DNA from: Acholeplasmatales bacterium
Lineage (GTDB): Bacteria; Bacillota_I; Bacilli_A; Acholeplasmatales; Anaeroplasmataceae
Reading direction: 5' to 3'
Assembly (NCBI GenBank): GCA_900767915.1
Contig: CAAGAX010000056.1
Span: forward strand, 1-28,666
DNA: 28,666 nt
The notes under the pieces were generated by a model, which was not told where the DNA came from, made no database searches, and saw only the letters and a program-made list of their open reading frames with translations. Position numbers and translations under genes: made by a program. Below, in pieces: positions 15,649 to 24,061 of this stretch (position 1 is its first letter; the number at the start of each line of letters is the position of its first letter).

Positions 15649-17983
15649 CAATTTCTAAAGCTTCCTTTAATTCTTCTACACTATTAACTAGAATTTCTCT
15701 ACTCTTTGTACCATTTTTAGGAGATACAATTCCTCTTTCCTCTAGCATACTGACAACTCTTGATGCTCTATTAAAACCAAAATTAAACTGATTTTGAATT
15801 GAATTAATAGAACATGTTTGCGTTTCAATACAATATGATGCAATCTCAAATAATGTTTCAACAGATTCACTACTAACATCCTTATTTTGAGAAATATTAC
15901 CAGACTTCATTTGCTTACGTAAATCGTCATGGCTAAATAAATAATCAGTACCATAATTATTAACAATATAATCACAGCATTTTATAATTTCATCATCATC
16001 AACAAAAGAACCCTGAGCACGTTCTGATGAACCACCATTTTTATATAGCATATCTCCTCTACCTAGTAAAGCCTCAGCACCAATTTCATCTAAAATTACA
16101 AGTGAATCCTGCTTTGAGGAAACACGGAAAGCAAAACGACAGGGAATGTTTGATTTAATTGTACCATTAACAACATCAACTGTAGGCTTTTGAGTAGCAA
16201 GTATAATGTGCATACCACAGGCTCTTGCCTTTTGGGCTAAACGAATAATATAATCATTAACCTCATCACCACATTGCATTACTAAATCATTAAATTCATC
16301 AACTACGATAACTATATAAGGCATTTTAGTTAAATCAGGATTATCTAAAGCCTTTTTGTTATATTCTGAAATCTTACGACATCTATTCCTTGAGAAAATC
16401 TCATATCTTTTATCCATTTCCTGGCAAGCCCATTTTAATGCCTCTGATGCTTCAGAAACATCTGTAATTACTGGAGTACATAAATGAGGAATTCCTTCAT
16501 AGAATGAGAATTCAACCTTTTTAGGATCTACAAGAATTAATCTAACAGCATTAGGAGAATTTTTAATAATTAATGACATTAAAATAGTGTTAATAGAAAC
16601 GGATTTACCTGATTGAGTAGCACCTGCAATTAAAGCATGAGGCATATCTGTTATATTTTGATATAATACAGATCCATCAATCTTCTTACCCATCGCTACA
16701 TTAAGTTCCATACCATCATTAATAAATTCATCACTAATTGTATCGCCAAAAGGTACAGTCTCAGCTACAGGATTAGGTACCTCAACACCTACTGTAGGTT
16801 TTCCTGGAATAGGTGCCTGAACACGAATTGATTTTGCTTGTAGATTCATTTGAAGATTATCAAATATTTGGTTAATCTTCTTAACGTTAACACCTGGAGC
16901 CAAATATATTTCATATTGAGTGAATGTAGGACCCTTTGTATATTGAATAACCTCTCCATCAATATCAAAATCCTTTAATGTTCTATTAATAACTTCCTTT
17001 TTTTCTTCAATCCATACAGGTATTTCTTCTTCAGTTTTATTTGATTTTTTAAATATATCATTATAAGGAACCTTATAATTAAGATATCTATCAATTTTTT
17101 CATCTTTAGATTCAATTTTTTCTTCTATCTTCTTTGGTTCACTCTTAGCATTAGGACTAACAGTCGCACCTAAGCCTCCATCATTTTTACTTTCATTATA
17201 TTTTCTTCTTGCTTCTTCTACAGTTAATGTTCTATCAACTGCAGGATTAAAGTAATCAGCATTAGAATCAAAATTAATTGTAGGGGCAGACATGCTTGGA
17301 ATATTATCAAAGGTAATAGTTTCCTCAATAGGAGTATCTTCTTCAGTTTTTTCTTCATTAATTTCATCTAAATCATTGTTATTATCATTTTTAGTAAGAA
17401 ATGAAGGAATGTTAACTGGCTCTTCCTTAGGATATGAATTATATTCATAATCTTCATCTATATTTAACTTGAATTCTTTATTTTCCTCAAAGATGTTTTC
17501 AGGAATAGTTTCTTCCTTAGATTCAATTTTTTCTTCATTAGTATTTGATGTCTCATCAATACCTAATTCATCTATAGAAGAAATAAAGCTATCAATTGGC
17601 TGCTTATATTTTATTTCTTCCTGAATAACCTTTGTATTATCTACATCAGATCCATCATTACCATAAATCTCTTGAATTTTTTTATTATTTAAAATATTAA
17701 ATTCATAGTATTTACTACCATGACGTCTTTCAAGCTCCTCATCCGAAATATGTCTATCCTCCTTTCTTCTAATGAAATCATAGCCATAATCAATATCTAT
17801 TGAACCCTTATTATCTCTAAATGATGACTTATTTGTAACCTTTGTACCATATAAAGGAGAGCATACTTGAGATGGAATAAACTTTCTTGAATATGAAGTT
17901 AAAGCAAATGAAGAATAAATCTGATATATTTCAAATCTATCATCATCCTCAATTAAAATTTCCTTTTTATGCTTTCTTCTCAT
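15641..17983 (-). CDS. ftsK: FtsK/SpoIIIE-type DNA translocase lacking a membrane domain
   Basis: This 780-residue protein begins directly with a charged, low-complexity Glu/Asn-rich linker (about 1-320) with no transmembrane segments, where FtsK and SpoIIIE normally have four. The motor follows: Walker A 'GATQSGKS' (454-461), Walker B 'VIVVDEFNDL' (about 558-567), 'HIILATQKPTVDVV', and a C-terminal winged-helix gamma domain (about 703-770, 'ETLFEIASYC' to 'SREILV') that reads DNA polarity signals. It should pump chromosomal DNA during segregation. Its start overlaps the preceding membrane protein by 17 bp with AGAGGAGG inside that gene, so a membrane anchor may be supplied in trans. That is inference. 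The motor identification is firm. Confidence 0.93.
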   Translation of the reverse strand: MRRKHKKEILIEDDDRFEIYQIYSSFALTSYSRKFIPSQVCSPLYGTKVTNKSSFRDNKGSIDIDYGYDFIRRKEDRHISDEELERRHGSKYYEFNILNNKKIQEIYGNDGSDVDNTKVIQEEIKYKQPIDSFISSIDELGIDETSNTNEEKIESKEETIPENIFEENKEFKLNIDEDYEYNSYPKEEPVNIPSFLTKNDNNNDLDEINEEKTEEDTPIEETITFDNIPSMSAPTINFDSNADYFNPAVDRTLTVEEARRKYNESKNDGGLGATVSPNAKSEPKKIEEKIESKDEKIDRYLNYKVPYNDIFKKSNKTEEEIPVWIEEKKEVINRTLKDFDIDGEVIQYTKGPTFTQYEIYLAPGVNVKKINQIFDNLQMNLQAKSIRVQAPIPGKPTVGVEVPNPVAETVPFGDTISDEFINDGMELNVAMGKKIDGSVLYQNITDMPHALIAGATQSGKSVSINTILMSLIIKNSPNAVRLILVDPKKVEFSFYEGIPHLCTPVITDVSEASEALKWACQEMDKRYEIFSRNRCRKISEYNKKALDNPDLTKMPYIVIVVDEFNDLVMQCGDEVNDYIIRLAQKARACGMHIILATQKPTVDVVNGTIKSNIPCRFAFRVSSKQDSLVILDEIGAEALLGRGDMLYKNGGSSERAQGSFVDDDEIIKCCDYIVNNYGTDYLFSHDDLRKQMKSGNISQNKDVSSESVETLFEIASYCIETQTCSINSIQNQFNFGFNRASRVVSMLEERGIVSPKNGTKSREILVNSVEELKEALEIDE

Positions 17984-18908
17984 TGTTATCCTCCTCTAGA
18001 TTCTTATTTTTTTTAAAGCCATAGTCCTTATTATAACAAGATTCATATACTATTTTTTTATTAGGTTTATAATTAGCATAGCTTTTAAATTTGATATTAT
18101 TACTATTATTTGTAGTTATTTCAATCTTATTATCTAATTCTAAAACCTCTTTTTTAGCTTCATCACAATCCTTATCCATAGAATCTATTAAATCATCAAT
18201 CATATTACTTAATTCATTATTTTCAGTAAAAGCCTTTTTACTATAAATCTTATATGTTTCTTCTCCTGAAACAGCAATAATAATTAAGCATAGTTTATCT
18301 ATAATTAAATTAATAATTCTATCTACAACTTGAATTTTAAATATTTTATAAGGATTAATAATATTTAAATAATCAATAACCTTTTTAAATTTAGTAGCCT
18401 TTAAGGTTGTTTTAACAATCTCATTATTTAAAGTATCATTAGTTTTCTTTGTTAAGCTCATTATTTGAGACACCTTAAGCTTTTTTAAAAGTCTTACTCC
18501 TTTTCTATCTAATAAATCATTTATTCTATTAGATATATATGTAGCAAGAAGCATTTCTTCTTCTAATGTTAATTCAAAAATAGGGTATTTACTTTTAGGT
18601 GCATAAACATAAGCTATTCCATGTATTAAATCCTTTACAAGCTCAAAACAATAAATAGGTCTAGATTTTTTTCCACGTAATTCCTTATTTTTATAAGAAG
18701 CCTGAGCCTCTTCAACCATTAATTTAACATCGCTTAATTCTAAAGTATCATTATCATTTCGAATAATAAATTTTTTATTACCCAAAGAAGAAATTACCAT
18801 TATTGCATAAATTAATAATAATAGAATAATACCAACAAAAATACCTATAATAAAGGATAACAAAGCGCTAAAACTAAAATCAAAAATCCAAATTTTAAAT
18901 AAAAACAC
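17967..18908 (-). CDS. Membrane-anchored protein of unknown function, coupled to ftsK
   Basis: This 313-residue protein has one clear N-terminal transmembrane helix (about 13-39) and a second hydrophobic stretch near 198-215 ('IINLIIDKLCLIIIAVSGEE'). I do not recognise the family with confidence; 'AVSGEETYKIYSKK' recalls the tail of DUF697/YcjF-like membrane proteins, which is only a hint. The rest is charged and helical, and the C-terminus is Asn/Lys-rich. Start: GTG at 18906-18908 with GGAAGGG seven bases upstream. A minus-strand TATAAT at 18942-18947 is a possible -10, with a poor -35. Its 3' end overlaps ftsK, which lacks its own membrane part, so a role as anchor or partner of FtsK is plausible. 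Confidence 0.75.
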   Translation of the reverse strand: MFLFKIWIFDFSFSALLSFIIGIFVGIILLLLIYAIMVISSLGNKKFIIRNDNDTLELSDVKLMVEEAQASYKNKELRGKKSRPIYCFELVKDLIHGIAYVYAPKSKYPIFELTLEEEMLLATYISNRINDLLDRKGVRLLKKLKVSQIMSLTKKTNDTLNNEIVKTTLKATKFKKVIDYLNIINPYKIFKIQVVDRIINLIIDKLCLIIIAVSGEETYKIYSKKAFTENNELSNMIDDLIDSMDKDCDEAKKEVLELDNKIEITTNNSNNIKFKSYANYKPNKKIVYESCYNKDYGFKKNKNLEEDNNEKKA

Positions 18909-19041
18909 TTTAATCCCTTCCTTTAAAACAATGTTAAATTTATTATACTATAAATACTAGAAAAATTAAAGATTTATAAAAATTACAATTAAAAAACTTG
19001 TATAATTAAAATAATATGAGATAATTATTTTGGTGATATTT

Positions 19042-19800
19042 ATGTATTATTGCTTTATGGATTATGATGGTACTTTAACATCAAATAATAGAAATTTAAA
19101 TAAAGAGGAAATTGAAATTCTAAATAAATATTTAATAAATAATGAGCTTTGTATTATTACTGAGGAAAAATATGATAAAATTAAAGATTATCTAGATTTT
19201 AATGGCATTAAATGCGATATAGCTTCTCTTGGTTCAAGTATATTATTATTTAAAAATAAGCTTATAAATTCTAAAATACAATATGAAAAAATAATGGATA
19301 TATATAATTTATGTAAGGATGATATTTATACAGCCTATTTTGAATATGAAAATAAAATAGAAATAATTAATTATCAAGAAAGATTAGAAGCATTATATCC
19401 TAATATTAATAGGGAATATGTTAAAATACCTTCTAATAAATGTAATTATATTTTTATAGCAATAAATATTAGTTTAAAAAATGAATTAATTAATTTATTA
19501 AAAAATCTTAATTTATCTTATAAATCATATGGAGAAGATAAAAATAGAATAATACTTAAAATATCCTCTTCTTTCACTAAAAAAGAGGATATCTATGATT
19601 ATTTAAAGGATTATTTAAAGGATAAAAAAACAATAGGTATATCAGATTCATATAATGATATACCTATCGTTGATAAATGTGATATTAAATTTGCAATGAA
19701 AAATGGAGATTCAATAATTAAAAGTAAATATCAAAATACTACTTATGATTGTAATAATAGTGGTGCTATTATTGAATTAAAGAATATCTGCAAGCTTTAA
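19042..19800 (+). CDS. Cof-type HAD-IIB phosphatase
   Basis: This 252-residue HAD-superfamily hydrolase has motif I 'FMDYDGTLT' (nucleophile D7, acid D9) at the N-terminus. Motif IV is 'GISDSYNDIPIV' with the metal-binding Asp pair, followed by 'FAMKNGDSIIK', typical of Cof/YwpJ sugar-phosphate phosphatases. The usual GDGxND is GISDSYND here. The substrate cannot be predicted. The ATG at 19042 has GGTGAT upstream; a TTG at 19030 is less likely. A TATAAT box at 19001-19006 is a likely -10. Its last 24 bp overlap the 3' end of the convergent MutS-like gene. Three strong inverted repeats lie in or just after its 3' third. Confidence 0.88.
   Translation: MYYCFMDYDGTLTSNNRNLNKEEIEILNKYLINNELCIITEEKYDKIKDYLDFNGIKCDIASLGSSILLFKNKLINSKIQYEKIMDIYNLCKDDIYTAYFEYENKIEIINYQERLEALYPNINREYVKIPSNKCNYIFIAINISLKNELINLLKNLNLSYKSYGEDKNRIILKISSSFTKKEDIYDYLKDYLKDKKTIGISDSYNDIPIVDKCDIKFAMKNGDSIIKSKYQNTTYDCNNSGAIIELKNICKL
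19561..19592. repeat. 10-bp inverted repeat inside the HAD gene
   Basis: ATATCCTCTT (19561-19570) and AAGAGGATAT (19583-19592) are perfect complements with a 12-nt loop, within codons of the HAD phosphatase. Confidence 0.8.
19633..19667. repeat. 12-bp inverted repeat inside the HAD gene
   Basis: ATAGGTATATCA (19633-19644) and TGATATACCTAT (19656-19667) are perfect complements with an 11-nt loop. The repeat covers the codons of catalytic motif IV. Confidence 0.8.
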
Positions 19801-21486
19801 AAGGTATAATGCGTTTTTAGATTCGCATATACCTTCTTTTATTTTATAATCAAATGTAATTTTATCATTAATATATTCTTCATTAAAATGATAATTAACA
19901 ATATTTGAAGAAGTGCATAATTGATTATCATGAGTTGAAATAATAAAGAATGAATTATATTGATTGAATAAAGATATTACCTTAAATGAGGCTTGAAGTC
20001 TTTCTTCTTGATTAGTTCCTTTAAATATTTCATCTACTAATAAAAGAGTTTTATTTTCCTTTATTGCCTTATTCATTTTTTTCATTCTTAATATTTCAGC
20101 ATAAAATGTTGAAACTCCTTCTTCTAGCATATCATTACATCTTAGTGAGGTTAAAACTGTTAAAAATGGCGCTTTGTAGGATTCTGCTAAAACTAAACCA
20201 CCAGCATTTTTCAGTATTTGATTAATTCCTAGAGTTCTCATAAATGTTGTTTTACCACTCATATTACTTCCTGTTAAAATAATTCCACCCTTAAAGGTTA
20301 TAGAATTAGGAACACAATTTTTAACAAGTGGATGAAATAAATTTATAGCTTCTATTTCTATTGATTCAGTAGGAATTGTATATATTTTATTATCTATTCC
20401 TATTATACTTAATGACAAAGCGCATTCTATTATTGCAGTATTTTTAAATAATGAATTTAATGTATATTTTTTATTTACTAAATGATTAAAAATTAAAATG
20501 CCCCAAAAATCCATAACAAAAAGAGCGTTGGAAATTATTCTAAAAATAATATTATCTCTCATAGTTAAAAAAGAAAATAGATGAATTGCACTTTTTAAAG
20601 ATGGTATTTCTGGATTTATTTCATCTAATAAGTTTAATAAATAGCTATTATTAATATTTATCTTTTTTATTGTAGTGTATAACTCCTTATAAGCTAATAA
20701 TAAAGTATGATATTTAGAATTAGGCTCTTGATATACATCATTTTTTAAAAAAATAAATGAAAATATTACATTTAATACAATAAATATTACTATATATGGT
20801 ATTGGAAATTTTAGGGTAAATATACCAATTAAATAAAAAATCATTCCAATGAAGGATAACAGTGGGAAGAAAAAAGATAGCTTAAATTTTATTTTAGAAT
20901 TTATTATACTTATTATTTCATCAGGAGATAATCCATATGCAGAGTATTTAAATTCTAATAAAGCTGCTTCCATTTCTAATGAATCTTCGTTATTAGAAAA
21001 ATCATATACTAGCTTTGTAAAATCAGAGTTCATTTTATAAGGATCAGTTAATTGCTTAGCTAATAGCTTTCTTCCATAATAAGTTTTTCCTACATTTAAA
21101 TATTGGAATAAAGAATTTTTTCCAAATAAATCCAAATCAGATATCTTATAATCATCTTTATTTATAAATTCATTTCCTGTATCATGTAGCATATTTAAAT
21201 TTAGGTTTCTTCTATTGTTATGGTTAGAATAAACTTGTTTTCTTTTTAACAATAAATTATATTTCTTATAATATTTATTTGTAAATAAAACAAAAATTAT
21301 AAATAATATAAAAATAGAAATTGATAAAATGCCATATGTAATATAATCTCCTAAGGAGAATAGACAAATTAAAAATACTATTAACGTTAATACTATAATA
21401 AGCCTAGCAATAGATAATGCAAATGTAATTTTTCTATATTTCTTAATATCTAAATCAAGCTTAGTTTCTTTTTTAAATTCAATCAT
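19777..21486 (-). CDS. Membrane-bound MutS-like ATPase
   Basis: This 569-residue protein has the C-terminal MutS ATPase: Walker A 'GSNMSGKTT' (406-414), the 'GVSTFYAE' helix (457-464), Walker B 'LLLVDEIFKGTN' (481-492) and the H-loop 'STHD' (517-520). It lacks the mismatch-recognition domain of true MutS. Hydrophobic segments lie near 23-45, 49-70, 204-225 and 229-248. This fits the MutS-related membrane proteins found in Firmicutes and Bacteroidetes, whose function is not established. Canonical mismatch repair is unlikely. The ATG (21484-21486) has AAAGGA at good spacing and lies just after the glgP terminator. The 3' end overlaps the convergent HAD gene. Confidence 0.88.
   Translation of the reverse strand: MIEFKKETKLDLDIKKYRKITFALSIARLIIVLTLIVFLICLFSLGDYITYGILSISIFILFIIFVLFTNKYYKKYNLLLKRKQVYSNHNNRRNLNLNMLHDTGNEFINKDDYKISDLDLFGKNSLFQYLNVGKTYYGRKLLAKQLTDPYKMNSDFTKLVYDFSNNEDSLEMEAALLEFKYSAYGLSPDEIISIINSKIKFKLSFFFPLLSFIGMIFYLIGIFTLKFPIPYIVIFIVLNVIFSFIFLKNDVYQEPNSKYHTLLLAYKELYTTIKKININNSYLLNLLDEINPEIPSLKSAIHLFSFLTMRDNIIFRIISNALFVMDFWGILIFNHLVNKKYTLNSLFKNTAIIECALSLSIIGIDNKIYTIPTESIEIEAINLFHPLVKNCVPNSITFKGGIILTGSNMSGKTTFMRTLGINQILKNAGGLVLAESYKAPFLTVLTSLRCNDMLEEGVSTFYAEILRMKKMNKAIKENKTLLLVDEIFKGTNQEERLQASFKVISLFNQYNSFFIISTHDNQLCTSSNIVNYHFNEEYINDKITFDYKIKEGICESKNALYLLKLADIL
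19801..19845 (+). terminator. Terminator of the HAD gene, inside the MutS-like gene
   Basis: Arms 19801-19813 and 19824-19835 form a 12-bp stem with one bulged A and a 10-nt loop, followed by CTTTTATTTT on the plus strand. It begins immediately after the HAD stop and lies in the 3' coding part of the convergent gene. Confidence 0.75.
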
Positions 21487-21500
21487 TATATCATTCCTTT

Positions 21501-21529
21501 AAAAAAATAAAGAGGGAAAATCCCCCTTT
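21501..21529 (-). terminator. Terminator of glgP
   Basis: An 8-bp stem with one G-U pair (21509-21516 with 21522-21529, 5-nt loop) is followed on the minus strand by ATTTTTTT. It lies 7 bp past the glgP stop and directly before the ribosome site of the MutS-like gene. Confidence 0.8.
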
Positions 21530-21536
21530 ATAATAT

Positions 21537-23960
21537 TTATTTTGTTAATTTGATTGGCTCTACATGCCAAATATCTCGATTATATTCCATCATTGTTCTA
21601 TCAGTAGTAAAGAAACCTGACATTGCAGTATTGATAATAGACATCTTAGCCCATTGTTCTTGATTTTTATAAAGCTCATTAATCTTTTCGTGGGCTTTAA
21701 TATAAGAATCAAAGTCCTTTAATACAAAGTAATTATCCTTATATAATAGATTATCTCTGATTGCAGCAAATTCATTTTGATCTACTTTATCAAAGAAACC
21801 ATTTGTTAATTGATCAATAACTGTATGAACACGTGAATCATTATTATAAATTGACATTGGATCATATCCACCATTTGAGTATAAATCAGTTACTTCCTTA
21901 GCATTCATGCCAAAGATAACAATATTGTCATCACCAACAAGGTTAGCAATTTCAACATTTGCACCATCAAGAGTACCTAAAGTAATAGCTCCATTCATCA
22001 TAAACTTCATATTACCTGTACCAGATGCTTCTTTTGAAGCTGTAGAAATTTGTTCTGATACATTTGCAGCTGGCATAATAGTTTCTGCATATGTTACATT
22101 ATAGTTAACAACAAATACAACCTTTAATAATTCATTTGTTTCTTCATCATTATTAACCTTATCAGCAATTGTATTGATTAATTTAATAATCTTTTTAGCA
22201 AATACATATCCAGGAGCACTCTTAGCGCCAAAGATAAAGCTATGTGGATAATAATTAGATTTAAATTCAGGGTCAGTCTTTAAACGATTATATACATACA
22301 TAATGTGTAAAGCATTCATTAATTGACGCTTATATTCATGTAATCTCTTAACTTGAATATCAAAAATAGAATTTGTATCTAAAGATACACCTTGTGATGT
22401 ATAAATCTTGTTAGCTAATGCCTGCTTACGAGCCTTCTTCATTTGAAGGAATGCCTTTTGTATATCCTTATCATCAACATGATCTAAAAGCTTCTTAAGC
22501 TCATTTTCAGGATCCTTAACCCAATTAGGACAAATCTTAGCTAAAATTTCAACTAATTCTGGGTTAGAATGTAAACACCATCTACGATGAGTAATACCAT
22601 TAGTCTTATTATTAAATTTTCCTGGATAATAATCATTAAATACCTTCATTTCAATATTCTTTAAAATGTCAGTATGTAATTGAGCTACACCATTTACACT
22701 AAATGAACCATGAATAGCCATATTAGCCATATGAACTGTATTATTCTTAATAATAGCCATTTGATAAGCTTCAGAAGAGTTAGAGCCATATTTATTTTCT
22801 ATTTCAATTAATAAACGACGATTAATTTCTTCTGTAATTGTAAAGATTCTTGGTAATAATCTCTTAAATAAATGAACAGGCCATTTTTCAAGTGCTTCTG
22901 CTAAAATTGTATGGTTAGTATAAGCACAGCAATTCTTTGTAATTCTCCATGCTTCATCCCAATCTAAGTGCTCTTCATCAACTAATATTCTCATTAATTC
23001 AGGAACTATTAAAGCTGGGTGAGTATCATTGATATGGAATACAACCTTTTTGTCTAGATTTTTAACTGTCTTAAATAATTTCTTATGCTCTCTAATTGCA
23101 TTAATAACACCTGCAGAAACAAAGAAATATTGTTGCTTTAAACGTAAAATTTTTCCTTCCTCAGTTTCATCATTTGGATATAGCATTGAAGAAATTTCAC
23201 GTAAATTTCTATGATATTGAAAAGCATCATTTTTTGGATAAATATTAGCTGGTTCAGCACTCCATAAGCGTAATGTATTTACAATATGATTATTATCGCC
23301 AATAATTGGAATATCATAAGGTACAGCCTTTACATATTCAGCATCCTTATGCTTTACTATAAGCTTACCATTTTCATTATTCATTTCGATATAGCCATAA
23401 AAAGGAATTTCTACAGATTCCTCTGGCTTACGAATTTCCCAAACGTTAACATCCTTTAACCAACGATCTGGATGCTCTACTTGATAGCCATTACGAATAC
23501 CTTGTTCAAAAAAGCCATAACGATAACGAATACAGTTTCCATGTACAGGTAAGCCTAAAGATGCAACTGAATCCATAAAGCAAGCTGCAAGTCTTCCTAA
23601 GCCACCATTACCTAATCCTGCATCTGTTTCTTGATGCTCAACCTCATTAAGATCAATTCCTAATTCATCAAAGGCCTTCTTTACAACAGGATATACTCCC
23701 GCATTCATTAGATTATTAGTAATCATTCTTCCCATTAAAAATTCCATTGAAAAATAATATACTCTTCTAGCCTTAGCCTTAGCAGTAGCTTCATTAGTTT
23801 TTAACCAATCCTTTGCAATGTAATATCTAAGCATTTCACCTAATACTACATACTGTTGGTATGGTGTAGAATTTTCAAATTCAATTGCATATTTATTTTC
23901 AACATTTGAAATGAATTCATTTTTAAATGTTTCAACGTCATTAAACATTGGATAATTCAT
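21537..23960 (-). CDS. glgP: Glycogen/maltodextrin phosphorylase
   Basis: Releases glucose-1-phosphate from alpha-1,4-glucan ends using inorganic phosphate and PLP. The 807-residue protein has the normal length. It has 'GGLGRLAACFMDS' near the N-terminus, 'HINDTHPA' in the middle, and the PLP region 'SKEASGTGNMKFMMNGA', where K652 should hold the cofactor. 'VNVWEIR' and 'RLHEYKRQL' are also family motifs. The start has GGAGG upstream of the ATG. It follows glgB by 82 bp in the same direction, making a branching-enzyme/phosphorylase pair. glgC and glgA are not in the window. Confidence 0.97.
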   Translation of the reverse strand: MNYPMFNDVETFKNEFISNVENKYAIEFENSTPYQQYVVLGEMLRYYIAKDWLKTNEATAKAKARRVYYFSMEFLMGRMITNNLMNAGVYPVVKKAFDELGIDLNEVEHQETDAGLGNGGLGRLAACFMDSVASLGLPVHGNCIRYRYGFFEQGIRNGYQVEHPDRWLKDVNVWEIRKPEESVEIPFYGYIEMNNENGKLIVKHKDAEYVKAVPYDIPIIGDNNHIVNTLRLWSAEPANIYPKNDAFQYHRNLREISSMLYPNDETEEGKILRLKQQYFFVSAGVINAIREHKKLFKTVKNLDKKVVFHINDTHPALIVPELMRILVDEEHLDWDEAWRITKNCCAYTNHTILAEALEKWPVHLFKRLLPRIFTITEEINRRLLIEIENKYGSNSSEAYQMAIIKNNTVHMANMAIHGSFSVNGVAQLHTDILKNIEMKVFNDYYPGKFNNKTNGITHRRWCLHSNPELVEILAKICPNWVKDPENELKKLLDHVDDKDIQKAFLQMKKARKQALANKIYTSQGVSLDTNSIFDIQVKRLHEYKRQLMNALHIMYVYNRLKTDPEFKSNYYPHSFIFGAKSAPGYVFAKKIIKLINTIADKVNNDEETNELLKVVFVVNYNVTYAETIMPAANVSEQISTASKEASGTGNMKFMMNGAITLGTLDGANVEIANLVGDDNIVIFGMNAKEVTDLYSNGGYDPMSIYNNDSRVHTVIDQLTNGFFDKVDQNEFAAIRDNLLYKDNYFVLKDFDSYIKAHEKINELYKNQEQWAKMSIINTAMSGFFTTDRTMMEYNRDIWHVEPIKLTK

Positions 23961-23983
23961 ATTTTTCCTCCAGTAATTTATAT

Positions 23984-24061
23984 TAAAAGCGTTATTATTT
24001 TACCATAATTTGGCATTTAATCAATTTTTATTAATGAAATCATTATTGTAAAACGCTTTTA
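23984..24061. repeat. Inverted repeat spanning the glgB-glgP gap
   Basis: TAAAAGCGTT (23984-23993) and AACGCTTTTA (24052-24061) are perfect 10-bp complements, 58 bp apart. The left arm lies 24 bp upstream of the glgP start and the right arm in the last codons of glgB. The left arm with its flank partly resembles a CcpA/LacI-type operator, but two key positions differ. Confidence 0.5.

Noticed and set aside
20849..23214. Short plus-strand frames within the MutS-like and glgP genes
   Set aside because: They are antisense to clear genes, short, and without ribosome sites.
23984..24000. Possible CcpA cre site upstream of glgP
   Set aside because: Aligned on the central CG, two conserved positions (G and C of the outer arms) differ, so it was not called as cre.
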